NCBI RefSeq assembly: GCF_001981525.1
Contig: NZ_MPSB01000001.1
Coordinates: forward strand, 186,001 to 250,000
From: Sphingomonas jeddahensis
GTDB taxonomy: Bacteria > Pseudomonadota > Alphaproteobacteria > Sphingomonadales > Sphingomonadaceae
Length of the DNA: 64,000 nt
Direction of reading: 5' to 3'
Shown: piece after piece, positions 53,115-62,030 of the stretch
Layout: each line of letters opens with the position of its first letter
Numbering within the stretch: the stretch's first letter is position 1
The notes under the pieces: model-generated
What the model was told of the DNA's origin: nothing
Seen by the model: only the letters and a program-made list of their open reading frames with translations
The model's database searches: none
Program-made: the position numbers and the translations under genes

Positions 53115-54058
53115 CGACGCTGCGCGGCAATGCGCCGGCGGCACGGGCGTTCCAGGCCGCCGCAGCCGGCGGCATCATGCACCACGCCTGGCTGCTCGCC
53201 GGTCCGCAAGGCGTGGGCAAGGCGAGCTTCGCGCGCGAGGCGGCGATCGACATGCTGGCGCGGGCCACCGGCGAGCTCGGCCCGGATCGCACCCGCGCGC
53301 TGGTCGATGCCGGCTCCCACCCCGATTACCGCGTGCTCGATCGCTTGCCGAAGGACGGCAAGCCTGATGCAGATCTCGCGCGCAGCATCACCATCGCCCA
53401 GGTCCGCTCGCTTCAGCCGCTGTTCGCAACCACGCCCTCGCTGGGGCCGCGGCGCGTGGTGCTGATCGATGCCGTCGATGATCTCGAACGCGCCGGCGCC
53501 AACGCGCTGCTCAAGAATTTGGAAGAGCCGCCGGCGGGGACGATCTTCCTGTTGATCAGCCACGCCCCCGGCCGGCTTCTGCCGACGATCCGCTCGCGGT
53601 GCCGGTTGCTCCGCTTCGAGCCGCTGACTGGCGAGGACATGCTGGCGGCACTGTCCGATCTGCTGCCGGAATCGAGCGGCGACGAACGCGAGGCGCTGGT
53701 CCGCGCCGGCGCGGGATCACCTGGGCGCGCGCTTCGCTTCGCGGGGCTGGACCTCGACAAGATCGATGCCGCGCTGGGCCAGATCGCGCGCCACGGCGAT
53801 CGCGACAATACCGAACGCGTCCGGCTGATGCGCGCATTGTCGCTGAAGGCGGCGCAGCCGCGTTACGAGGCGTTCCTGGATCGCGTGCCGACATTCATTG
53901 CCGAACAGGCGCCGTATCGGAACGGACCGGCGCTGCGCACGGCGCTCGACGCTTATGATCAGGCGCGCAGCATCGCCGCCAGCGCGCGGGCGCTGTCGCT
54001 CGATGCCGGGGGCACGGTGTTCGAACTGGCGGGGGTGGTCGCGCGGCTCGCACGATAG
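53111..54058 (+). CDS. holB: DNA polymerase III delta' subunit
   Basis: Clamp-loader subunit. The protein is 315 aa with a AAA+ domain (LLAGPQGVGKASFAREAA at the P-loop position near residue 30), DAVDDLERAGANALLKNLEEPP for Walker B and sensor I, and the C-terminal collar domain. The Cys4 zinc module typical of the DnaX group cannot be made out. The start is a GTG overlapping the tmk stop. Confidence 0.93.
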   Translation: MTTLRGNAPAARAFQAAAAGGIMHHAWLLAGPQGVGKASFAREAAIDMLARATGELGPDRTRALVDAGSHPDYRVLDRLPKDGKPDADLARSITIAQVRSLQPLFATTPSLGPRRVVLIDAVDDLERAGANALLKNLEEPPAGTIFLLISHAPGRLLPTIRSRCRLLRFEPLTGEDMLAALSDLLPESSGDEREALVRAGAGSPGRALRFAGLDLDKIDAALGQIARHGDRDNTERVRLMRALSLKAAQPRYEAFLDRVPTFIAEQAPYRNGPALRTALDAYDQARSIAASARALSLDAGGTVFELAGVVARLAR

Positions 54059-54073
54059 TAGAGGCGGCTGCCT

Positions 54074-55621
54074 ATGGGCGACCCCTTCTACATCACCACC
54101 GCGATCAGCTACCCCAACGGCAAGCCGCACATCGGCCATGCCTATGAAGCCATTGCCGCCGATGCCATCGCGCGTTTCCAGCGCCAGGCGGGGCGCGACG
54201 TGCGTTTCCAGACCGGCACCGACGAACACGGGCTGAAAATGGTCCAGACCGCGCGTGACCGCGGCGTGGCAGTTGCGGAACTGGCAGCGGAAATGTCATC
54301 GCTTTTCCGCGCGATGTGCGACGCATTGCACATCTCCTATGATCGTTTCATCCGCACCACCGATGCCGATCATTATGCCGCCAGCCAGGCGATCTGGCGG
54401 GCGATGGAGGCGGCCGGCGATCTGTACCTCGATCGCTACGAGGGCTGGTATTCGGTGCGGGACGAGGCCTTCTATGACGAGAAGGAACTGGTCGAGGGGG
54501 AAGGGGGCGCCAGGCTCTCGCCGCAGGGCACGCCGGTAACCTGGACTGCGGAGGAGACCTGGTTCTTCCGCCTGTCCAAATACCAGCAGCCGTTGCTGGA
54601 TCTGTACGCGAGCAACCCGGATTTCATCCGCCCGGAATCGCGCCGTAACGAGATCATGCGCTTCGTCGAGGGCGGGCTGTCGGACCTGTCGGTCTCGCGC
54701 ACCAGCTTCGATTGGGGCGTCCCGGTGCCCGACAGCCCCGGCCACGTCATGTACGTCTGGGTCGATGCGCTGACCAATTATCTCACCGGGGCCGGCTACC
54801 CCGATGGCGACATGACCTATTGGCCGGCCGACCTGCACCTGATCGGCAAGGACATCGTTCGCTTCCACGCCGTTTATTGGCCGGCCTTCCTGATGTCCGC
54901 CGGCATTGCGCTGCCCAAGTCGGTCTTCGGCCACGGCTTCCTGCTCCATCGCGGCGAGAAGATGTCGAAGAGCCTCGGCAATGTCGTCGATCCCGCCGAC
55001 CTTGCCGGGGCGTTCGGCGTCGATGCGCTGCGCTACTTCCTGCTCCGCGAAGTCAGCTTCGGACAGGACGGCAGCTATTCCGCGGAAGCCATTGTAACGC
55101 GGGTAAATGCGGAGCTTGCCAACGCGTTCGGCAATCTCGCCCAGCGCACCCTCTCGTTCATCGCCAAGAACCTCGGCACCTTGCCCGAAGACGGCCGCGC
55201 CGAGGAGGCGGACGGCGTGCTGATCGAGGAGGTGATCGTCGCCGCTGCGGGGCTGAAGGCAGCGTTTGGTGACCTGATGCTGAGCCAGGGCATCGATGCC
55301 TGGATGCGAGGCGTGGTGGCCTGCAACCAATATATAGATGTTCAGGCGCCGTGGAGCCTCCGCAAGACCGATCCCGAGCGGATGCATGCGGTACTCCGCA
55401 CCCTCGTGCGCGCGATCCGAACCCTCGCCATTGCCATTCTGCCGGTGGTGCCGACCGGGGCAGGGGCGATCCTCGATCAGCTCGGCGTCGGGCCTGAAGA
55501 ACGCGATCACGCCGCGATCGACGATGAGAGCTGGTACGCACGCCGCGCGGAAAGCGGCGAGCCGTTGAGCTCGCCGACCCCGGCCTTCCCGCGGCTCGAG
55601 CTGCCGGTGGAGGTCGCCTGA
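54074..55621 (+). CDS. metG: Methionyl-tRNA synthetase
   Basis: Class I synthetase charging initiator and elongator tRNA-Met. The protein is 515 aa, the short type without a C-terminal EMAP-like domain and without the zinc-binding four-Cys knuckle. HIGH motif is HIGHAYEA near residue 18, KMSKS is GEKMSKSLGN at about residue 295. Holding the place after holB and before tatD is the usual bacterial order. Confidence 0.97.
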   Translation: MGDPFYITTAISYPNGKPHIGHAYEAIAADAIARFQRQAGRDVRFQTGTDEHGLKMVQTARDRGVAVAELAAEMSSLFRAMCDALHISYDRFIRTTDADHYAASQAIWRAMEAAGDLYLDRYEGWYSVRDEAFYDEKELVEGEGGARLSPQGTPVTWTAEETWFFRLSKYQQPLLDLYASNPDFIRPESRRNEIMRFVEGGLSDLSVSRTSFDWGVPVPDSPGHVMYVWVDALTNYLTGAGYPDGDMTYWPADLHLIGKDIVRFHAVYWPAFLMSAGIALPKSVFGHGFLLHRGEKMSKSLGNVVDPADLAGAFGVDALRYFLLREVSFGQDGSYSAEAIVTRVNAELANAFGNLAQRTLSFIAKNLGTLPEDGRAEEADGVLIEEVIVAAAGLKAAFGDLMLSQGIDAWMRGVVACNQYIDVQAPWSLRKTDPERMHAVLRTLVRAIRTLAIAILPVVPTGAGAILDQLGVGPEERDHAAIDDESWYARRAESGEPLSSPTPAFPRLELPVEVA

Positions 55622-56397
55622 TGCTCGCCGACAGCCACTGCCATCTCAACTACAAAGGGTTGGCAGAGGACCAGCAGGCGGTGCTCGAACGCGCCCGCGC
55701 GCGCGGCGTCACCGCCATGCTCAACATCGCGACGCGCGAAAGCGAATGGGCCGACGTTCTCGCCACGGCCGAGCGTGAACCCGATGTCTGGGCCACCGTC
55801 GGCATCCACCCGCACGAAGCGGATCAGCACCCGCACGTCGATACCGCCAAGCTCGTCGAGCGCGCGCAGCACCCGCGGATCGTCGGCCTCGGCGAGACCG
55901 GGCTCGATTATTATTACGATCATTCTGATCGCGCGCGCCAGCAGGCCAGCTTCCGCGCCCATATCGCCGCCGCGCGCGAAGCCGGCGTGCCGATCGTGGT
56001 CCACACCCGCGATGCGGAGGATGATACCGCGGCCATCCTGCGCGACGAATTGGGAAAGGGGGCCTTCACCGGCGTCATCCATTGTTTCACCGGTACGGCG
56101 GCCTTTGCGCGAATTGCCCTGGATCTTGGCTTTTATGTGTCGATCTCTGGCATCGTGACGTTCAAGAGCGCCAAAGCTCTGCAAGATGTCGCCAAAACTC
56201 TGCCGATTGACCGCCTGTTGGTCGAGACAGATGCGCCCTTTCTGGCCCCCGTGCCGCACCGGGGGAAGACCGGCGAGCCTGCCTTCGTCGCCGACACCGC
56301 CGCCTTCCTGGCAGAGCTGCGAGGCGATGATCTCGATACGCTGCAAGAGGTTACGGCCCGTAACTTCCATGCGCTCTTCGCCAAGACCGCGGCGTGA
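55621..56397 (+). CDS. TatD-family deoxyribonuclease/hydrolase
   Basis: Metal-dependent amidohydrolase-fold protein of 258 aa: DSHCHLNY (the HxH metal ligands at residues 5-7), GETGLDYYYDH, VVHTRDAEDDT, GVIHCFTG, and LLVETDAPFLAP. TatD-type proteins act as 3'-5' DNA exonucleases or D-aminoacyl-tRNA-like hydrolases; the exact subgroup (YcfH type after metG) is implied by position. It overlaps metG by one base and the MBL gene by four. Confidence 0.92.
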   Translation: MLADSHCHLNYKGLAEDQQAVLERARARGVTAMLNIATRESEWADVLATAEREPDVWATVGIHPHEADQHPHVDTAKLVERAQHPRIVGLGETGLDYYYDHSDRARQQASFRAHIAAAREAGVPIVVHTRDAEDDTAAILRDELGKGAFTGVIHCFTGTAAFARIALDLGFYVSISGIVTFKSAKALQDVAKTLPIDRLLVETDAPFLAPVPHRGKTGEPAFVADTAAFLAELRGDDLDTLQEVTARNFHALFAKTAA

Positions 56398-57158
56398 AGG
56401 TCCGCATCCTCGGCTGCGGCACCTCATCGGGTGTGCCGAGGATCGGCAACGACTGGGGGGATTGCGACCCCACCAACCCCCGCAACCGCCGCACCCGCGT
56501 TTCCATCCTGATCGAGCATCAAGACACTCGAATTCTGGTCGATACCGGTCCTGATATGCGTGAACAACTGCTGGCGGCCAACGTCGCCAAGGTTGATGCG
56601 GTGCTCTGGACGCACGAACACGCCGATCACGTCTTTGGCATCGATGATCTGCGGCAGATCTATCACCACCGGGGCACGCCCGTGCCTGGCTACGCTCGGC
56701 TGGCAACGCGGGGGCGGCTGGAGGACATGTTCGGCTATGTCTTTCAAGGCCGTCACGGCTACCCGCCAACGGTCATGATGAATGATCTGCCGGACGTACT
56801 GCAAGTCGGCGCCGTCACGATCCGCGTCGTCGATCAACCACATGGATCGATCAGTTCGGCTGGACTGCGTTTCGAATGCGATGGCAAGTCAATCGGCTAT
56901 GCAACTGATATCAGCGACATGACTGATGGCATGCGCGCACTATACACCAAGCTCGACGTCTGGATCGTCGATGCGCTTCGGCGCAAGCCGCATCCGACCC
57001 ATCCGCATCTTGAACAGGCGCTTGGCTGGATCGCGGAACTGGCGCCGAGCCGCGCCGCGCTAACCCACATGGATCAGTCCATGGACTATGCGACGCTTGC
57101 GGCTGAACTGCCGCCGAGCGTCGTTCCGGGCTACGACGGGCTGGAATTCGAAGCATGA
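56394..57158 (+). CDS. MBL-fold metal-dependent hydrolase (PhnP-like)
   Basis: A 254-aa metallo-beta-lactamase-fold protein. Starts KVRILGCGTSSGVPRIGNDW as in PhnP-like phosphodiesterases, with zinc motif WTHEHADHVFGIDDLR, later GYATDIS and ALTHMDQSMDY for further ligands. PhnP cleaves cyclic ribose phosphates, but no phn genes are near, and the tatD-MBL pair is a housekeeping one of unknown substrate. The start is a GTG overlapping tatD. Confidence 0.88.
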   Translation: MKVRILGCGTSSGVPRIGNDWGDCDPTNPRNRRTRVSILIEHQDTRILVDTGPDMREQLLAANVAKVDAVLWTHEHADHVFGIDDLRQIYHHRGTPVPGYARLATRGRLEDMFGYVFQGRHGYPPTVMMNDLPDVLQVGAVTIRVVDQPHGSISSAGLRFECDGKSIGYATDISDMTDGMRALYTKLDVWIVDALRRKPHPTHPHLEQALGWIAELAPSRAALTHMDQSMDYATLAAELPPSVVPGYDGLEFEA

Positions 57159-57738
57159 ACGGCGGCGGAAGCGCCTGGCTGCTCGCGCTGATGCTGATCC
57201 TGCCGCTGTCCGCACTGGTGGCCCGGCGCGTGCCCTTGGGTCAGGCGACGAGGTTGGCTGCGATCTGGGCTGCGCTCTTCGCCGTAGCTGCCGTGATCGT
57301 CACTCAGTTCGATCGCCTGCGTACCGGAAGCGGAGGCGACCCGTCTGTGATGAGCGGCAGCACCACTCGAATCGCGCGCGCCGACGACGGCCATTATCGG
57401 GCAACAGCGCAGATCAACGGCCTCGACCGCCGCATGCTGATCGACAGTGGCGCCACCACGACTGCGCTGTCGGCAGCAACCGCAAAAGCGGCCCGCATCG
57501 ACATCGAAGAAAGCACGTTTCCACGGCTGGTCGAAACCGCCAACGGCCAAGTGCTGGTACGCACCGCGCACGTCGCTCGTCTGACAATCGTCCGATCGAA
57601 GCGCGCGATCTGCCGGTGGTGGTTTCCGAAGCGCAGGGCGGACAAGACATCATCGGCATGAACTTTCTGTCTCGTCTGCAGTCATGGCGGGCTGAGCGCA
57701 ACGAGTTGATCCTCACTCCCTATCCACCTCCCACTTAA
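57155..57738 (+). pseudogene. Retropepsin-like clan AA aspartyl protease, frameshifted
   Basis: The first frame (from ATG 57155, overlapping the MBL stop) encodes two membrane helices and the active-site segment RRMLIDSGATTTALSAATA of a single-domain aspartyl protease (TIGR02281-type). At about 57590 the frame is lost: it goes on as VRSKRAICRWWF to a stop at 57661, while the next frame gives PIEARDLPVVVSEAQGG and IIGMNFLSRLQSWRAE, the normal C-terminal flap region, ending at 57738. One extra G (ATCG-TCCG to ATCGGTCCG) would restore LTIGPIEARDLPVVV. Either a real one-base loss or a sequencing error. Confidence 0.75.
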
Positions 57739-57776
57739 CATAATATATATTATCGCTTTGGTCCTCTAGTTAGATG

Positions 57777-57821
57777 AACGCGCCGGCAATTAACGCGCCG
57801 GCAATTAACGCGCCGGCAATT
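57777..57821. repeat. Three tandem copies of a 15-bp unit
   Basis: AACGCGCCGGCAATT occurs three times head to tail without mismatch. Each copy contains the palindrome CGCCGGCG-like core. About 25 bases to the left, ATAATATATATTAT (57740-57753) is a perfect AT-rich palindrome, strikingly unlike the GC-rich surroundings. The stretch 57739-57965 between the protease remnant and mazG holds no gene; these may be part of the mazG control region. Confidence 0.85.
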
Positions 57822-57965
57822 CTCGTGTTCGCGGTCTTTCGGTGCGACGTCACCGCTAGACCTCAATCCTACCTTGGCGCATTATGGCGTGTGCCGACGG
57901 CGGTTCCCGCTGCGCTCTGATGGAAGTTCGCTCCTAACAAGCCCACCACAACAAACGAGGAAGCA

Positions 57966-58718
57966 GTGTCCCCGATTGGACGGCTACGCGCAATCATGTC
58001 GCAACTGCGTGATCCCGATCACGGCTGCGAGTGGGACAAGGCACAAACATTTGAGACCATCGCACCGTACACCATTGAAGAGGCCTATGAAGTTGCCGAT
58101 GCCTGCGCCCGCGGAGATGTCGCCGATCTCAAGGATGAACTAGGTGACCTGCTCCTTCAGGTCGTCTTCCACAGCCGGATCGCTGAGGAAGCCGGCGCCT
58201 TCGACTTCGACGACGTAGCATCGACGATCTCAGACAAAATGGAACGTCGCCACCCACATATCTTCGGCAACACAGCAGAGGGCGGGCACCACCTCTGGGA
58301 AACGATCAAGGCCGAAGAACGCGCGGCCAAGCAAGACAAGGGCGCGCTCGCTGGTGTCGCATTAGGGTTGCCCGCCCTCTTGCGTGCAGAAAAGCTGCAG
58401 AAGCGCGCGGCGCGTGTCGGCTTTGACTGGCCCAATGCCGACGGCCCACGCGCAAAGATCGACGAAGAGCTGTCCGAGATTGTCGAGGCATCCGACGCAA
58501 CTCGCGCCGAAGAGGTCGGCGATCTCCTGTTCGCGGTCGTGAACTGGGCGCGACATCTCCGCATCGATCCGGAAGCCGCGCTGCGCAGCGCTAATGCTAA
58601 GTTCGAGCGCCGCTTTCGGGCCATGGAAACGATGGCAGGCGGCTCTGTCGCCGGCCAGGATCTGGTGGCGCAAGAGGCGCTTTGGGCAGCGGCGAAAGAA
58701 GACGAGCGACGCCGCTGA
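57966..58718 (+). CDS. mazG: Nucleoside triphosphate pyrophosphohydrolase MazG
   Basis: Hydrolyses (d)NTPs to monophosphates, a house-cleaning enzyme. The protein is 250 aa with two MazG domains. First domain: GCEWDKAQTFETIAPYTIEEAYE and the metal-binding EExxE-x12-ExxD pattern (LKDELGDLLLQVVFHSRIA). Second domain: KIDEELSEIVEA and EEVGDLLFAVVNWARHL. The start is a GTG with GAGGAAG six bases upstream. It converges on hflX. Confidence 0.93.
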   Translation: MSPIGRLRAIMSQLRDPDHGCEWDKAQTFETIAPYTIEEAYEVADACARGDVADLKDELGDLLLQVVFHSRIAEEAGAFDFDDVASTISDKMERRHPHIFGNTAEGGHHLWETIKAEERAAKQDKGALAGVALGLPALLRAEKLQKRAARVGFDWPNADGPRAKIDEELSEIVEASDATRAEEVGDLLFAVVNWARHLRIDPEAALRSANAKFERRFRAMETMAGGSVAGQDLVAQEALWAAAKEDERRR

Positions 58719-58732
58719 GGCGGGCACCGGCA

Positions 58733-60043
58733 TCACCCTGCCGCGTCGTCCGCCTCACGCCGTTCAATAAAGCGGTCATGATCCTTGGGCGACATGCGCA
58801 CTTCGTAGATCGCCTGCTCGCCCTCGATATGCTGGTCCAAAACTTCACCATGTTGATGAAGCCAAGCGGCACTCGCCCCGTCGGCCGCACCAAGGGTTAT
58901 CGTATAACGCTGGTGCCCGGCGGTGAGCCGATCGGACAATAGCCGAACAAGGGTGTCCACGCCCTCCCCGCTCAGAGCGGACAGCGCCACCACGTCGCTC
59001 CGCCGGGCAGCATCGTCAAGCAGCTCTTCGCGAGAACGCTCGTCCAGCAGATCAAGCTTGTTCCAAGCCTCGATCCGCAGCGTCGTCTCGGAAACGCCGA
59101 TCTCCGCCAACACCGACTCCACGTCCGCCTTTTGCGCCACGGTATCCGGATGGGCGACGTCACGCACATGCACGAGGATGTCAGCTGAGACCACTTCCTC
59201 CAGCGTCGCCTTGAATGCCGCGACAAGCTGGGTCGGCAGTTCGGATACGAACCCCACTGTGTCCGACAGGATCGCCTTGTCGATCCCAGGTAGGCTGATC
59301 TGCCGCAGGGTCGGATCAAGTGTCGCGAACAATAGATTTTCCGCCATCACATGCGCGCCCGTCAGCCGGTTGAACAGCGTCGACTTGCCGGCATTGGTGT
59401 AGCCCACCAGCGCGATCACCGGCCAAGGCGCACGCTGGCGCCGCTCGCGATGCAGCCCGCGCGTCCGCGTCACCTGATCAAGCTCGCGGCGCAATCGCGC
59501 CATACGATCCCGAATCAGGCGGCGGTCGGCCTCGATCTGCGTCTCGCCCGGCCCGCCCAGAAAGCCGAATCCGCCTCGCTGGCGTTCCAGGTGGGTCCAA
59601 CTGCGCACGAGGCGACCGGCCTGGTAATCAAGGTGGGCGAGTTCGACCTGTAACCGACCTTCCGCGGTGGCGGCACGCTCACCAAAAATTTCCAGAATCA
59701 AGCCGGTGCGATCGATCACCTTGGCTTCGAGCTGAGTTTCGAGGTTCCGCTGCTGAATTGGCGAGAGCGCAGCATCAAAGACGAACAACGTCGCTTCTTC
59801 CTGCCGCCCCAGCACCGCCAATTGCTCGACTTGGCCTGAGCCGATCAGCGTTGCTGCGCGCGGTGCGCGCACGCGCACCGCCTGCCGCTCGACTACCTCT
59901 ACGCCGATTGCAGCAGCCAGCCCCGCTGTCTCCTCCAGTCGAGCATCAGCATCGCGTGATGAACTACCGAGGTCCGGATAGACGACGATGGCTCGCGCGC
60001 CGCGCGCAAACTCCTGGCGATCGCGGTCAAAACCCGTGCTCAA
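58733..60043 (-). CDS. hflX: Ribosome-associated GTPase HflX
   Basis: GTPase that binds and can split stalled 70S ribosomes. The protein is 436 aa. An N-terminal domain with [11 protein letters not shown] is followed by the linker [19 protein letters not shown] and the G domain: G1 [15 protein letters not shown]3 [11 protein letters not shown]4 NKLD. I chose the TTG that overlaps the hfq stop (TTGA); it gives the usual length, whereas the frame stays open 39 codons further inside hfq. Coupled expression with hfq is common in proteobacteria. Confidence 0.93.
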   Translation of the reverse strand: MSTGFDRDRQEFARGARAIVVYPDLGSSSRDADARLEETAGLAAAIGVEVVERQAVRVRAPRAATLIGSGQVEQLAVLGRQEEATLFVFDAALSPIQQRNLETQLEAKVIDRTGLILEIFGERAATAEGRLQVELAHLDYQAGRLVRSWTHLERQRGGFGFLGGPGETQIEADRRLIRDRMARLRRELDQVTRTRGLHRERRQRAPWPVIALVGYTNAGKSTLFNRLTGAHVMAENLLFATLDPTLRQISLPGIDKAILSDTVGFVSELPTQLVAAFKATLEEVVSADILVHVRDVAHPDTVAQKADVESVLAEIGVSETTLRIEAWNKLDLLDERSREELLDDAARRSDVVALSALSGEGVDTLVRLLSDRLTAGHQRYTITLGAADGASAAWLHQHGEVLDQHIEGEQAIYEVRMSPKDHDRFIERREADDAAG

Positions 60044-60531
60044 TCCTCGTCCGCTCCCGTCGTTTCGTCGGCCAAGTTGAGCGGTCGCGCTGGTTGAATG
60101 GTGGACACCGCATGCTTGTACACCAGCTGCGACGTCCCGTCGCGCTGAAGCAGCATGCAAAACAGATCAAACGCCGCAATCTGGCCCTGCAGCATCACAC
60201 CGTTAACGAGGAACATGGTTACCGAGTCTTCGGACCTACGCACCGCATTAAGGAAGATTTCCTGAAGTAGGGGCTGCTTCTTGGTCCCTTCACCGAGCTG
60301 ATCCACGATCGCGTTCACATCGACCTGCGCACCCGGCATGATCGTCGAAATCGCGTGCTTGTAGATCAGCTGGCTTTGCCCATCACGGCGCAGCAGGACC
60401 GAGAAATTGTCGAACCAGGTAACGATGCCCTGAAGCTTGACACCCTTGACAAGAAAAAGGGTGACAGGAGTTTTCGACTTCCGGAGTGCGTTGAGAAACA
60501 GGTCCTGAAGCGAGCTTTGCTTGTCGGCCAT
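60040..60531 (-). CDS. hfq: Hfq with two tandem Sm domains
   Basis: RNA chaperone for small-RNA pairing. Ordinary Hfq has one Sm domain; this 163-aa protein has two. Domain 1 (residues about 5-70): [30 protein letters not shown] and YKHAIST. Domain 2 (about 86-151): [30 protein letters not shown] and YKHAVST. Both keep the proximal-site Gln, Phe and Tyr-Lys-His; domain 2 has Glu91 and Met113 where domain 1 and E. coli have Asp and Lys. A 15-residue linker joins them, with a short acidic tail. A ring of six Sm folds would then need three chains. The ATG at 60531 gives the standard [10 protein letters not shown] start. Confidence 0.95.
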   Translation of the reverse strand: MADKQSSLQDLFLNALRKSKTPVTLFLVKGVKLQGIVTWFDNFSVLLRRDGQSQLIYKHAISTIMPGAQVDVNAIVDQLGEGTKKQPLLQEIFLNAVRRSEDSVTMFLVNGVMLQGQIAAFDLFCMLLQRDGTSQLVYKHAVSTIQPARPLNLADETTGADED

Positions 60532-60656
60532 GCGATGATGCCCTTTCATTTTTGGCGGAGTTTGCCCCGCGATGCGCCGGTGCCCGGCGTCGGGTTGCGG
60601 CCCTTGCGGCACGCTGACCGCTATCTAGGGAGCCGACCCGGCCCGGTCCAGTTGCA

Positions 60657-62027
60657 TCAATCCTCGCGTGTCTCTGTGATCCCAAGCAGCTTCAGTTTCC
60701 GGTGCAGGGCGGAACGCTCCATCCCGATAAAGGTGGCGGTGCGCGATATGTTACCCGAGAAACGGCGGATCTGAACCTTGAGATACTCTCGTTCGAACGT
60801 CTCCCGAGCTTCCCGCAGCGGCGCGCCCATGATCGCGTTGGCACCGCCACCGCCGCCTTGGTCGCCGAGCACCTCTGCCGGAAGCAGGTCGATGTCGATC
60901 CTCCCGATCCGATCGCCTGGCGCGAGAATGATCGTCCGCTCCACCACGTTGCGCAGCTGACGAACATTGCCCGGCCAATCATAGGATTGCAGCGCCACCA
61001 TCGCATCGGTTGCTACCTCCGGCGTGGTGACGCGGCGCTCGGCCGCGTAATGCGCCACGAAGTGCTCGACCAGAGCGGGAATGTCCTCGCGGCGTTCGGT
61101 GAGGGGCGGAATCGATACCGGCACGACGTTGAGGCGATAGTATAGATCTTCACGGAAACGGCCGTCGGCAATCTCTTGCGTCAGGTCGCGACCTGTCGCC
61201 GAAACCACTCTGACATCGACCTTGACGACCCGGGTACCGCCCACCCGGGTGAAGCTCTGGTCCGTCAGCACACGCAAGATCCGACCCTGCGTCGTGATCG
61301 GCATATCCGCGATTTCGTCAAGGAACAGCGTGCCGCCATGCGCCTGTTCCAACAAGCCTGGCCGGACGAGGTCCCCCCCCTCCTCTACCCCGAACAGTTC
61401 CTCTTCGACACGCTCAGGGGTCATGTTAGCCGCGCTGACCACGACGAACGGCGCGCCTGCGCGCTGGCTCCAGCCGTGCAGCAATCGTGCGGCGACTTCC
61501 TTGCCGACCCCTGCCGGCCCGACAATCATCACGCGACTGCCCGTCGCGGCGACCCGCTTGAGCGTCGCGCGAACCGCGTTGATCGCGCCGGAACTGCCCG
61601 TGAGGTCCGTATCGCGGCCCGCGGTTGCCCGCAGACTTGCGACTTCGCGCCGCAGCCGCTCGGTCTCGGTGGCACGCTCCACCATCAGCAGCAGGCGTTC
61701 GGCCTGGAATGGTTTCTCGATGAAGTCAGCCGCGCCCTGCCGGATCGCGGCAACTGCCGTGTCCAGGTTGCCGTGCCCCGAGATGACCAGCACGGCTATG
61801 GACGGATCACGCCGCTTGATCTCGGCGAGCAGATCAAGCCCGTCAAGTCGGGAGCCCTGAAGCCACACGTCGAGCAACACCAGGCTGGGCCGGCGCACCG
61901 CAATGGCCTCCAGCGCAGAGTCGCTGTCCGCAGCGGTGCGGGTGTCATATCCCTCATCCTCAAGCACGCCCGAGACGAGTTCGCGGATATCATGTTCGTC
62001 GTCGACGACGAGAATGTCTAACGCCAT
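60657..62027 (-). CDS. ntrX: NtrX-type nitrogen/redox response regulator
   Basis: A 456-aa response regulator: receiver domain with D9, D10 and phospho-acceptor D53; central AAA+ domain (Walker A GPAGVGKEVAAR; Walker B GGTLFLDEIADMP) and a C-terminal Fis-type helix-turn-helix. Where activators of sigma-54 have GAFTGA, this protein has ELFGVEEGGDLVRPG, as is usual for NtrX, so it probably does not act through sigma-54. It is four bases from ntrY, its sensor, and upstream of hfq. The ntrYX pair acts in nitrogen metabolism, redox and envelope control. Confidence 0.92.
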   Translation of the reverse strand: MALDILVVDDEHDIRELVSGVLEDEGYDTRTAADSDSALEAIAVRRPSLVLLDVWLQGSRLDGLDLLAEIKRRDPSIAVLVISGHGNLDTAVAAIRQGAADFIEKPFQAERLLLMVERATETERLRREVASLRATAGRDTDLTGSSGAINAVRATLKRVAATGSRVMIVGPAGVGKEVAARLLHGWSQRAGAPFVVVSAANMTPERVEEELFGVEEGGDLVRPGLLEQAHGGTLFLDEIADMPITTQGRILRVLTDQSFTRVGGTRVVKVDVRVVSATGRDLTQEIADGRFREDLYYRLNVVPVSIPPLTERREDIPALVEHFVAHYAAERRVTTPEVATDAMVALQSYDWPGNVRQLRNVVERTIILAPGDRIGRIDIDLLPAEVLGDQGGGGGANAIMGAPLREARETFEREYLKVQIRRFSGNISRTATFIGMERSALHRKLKLLGITETRED

Positions 62028-62030
62028 GGT

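Noticed and set aside
57777-57821. CRISPR-like repeats
   Set aside because: Three direct copies without spacers, only 15 bp, no cas genes.
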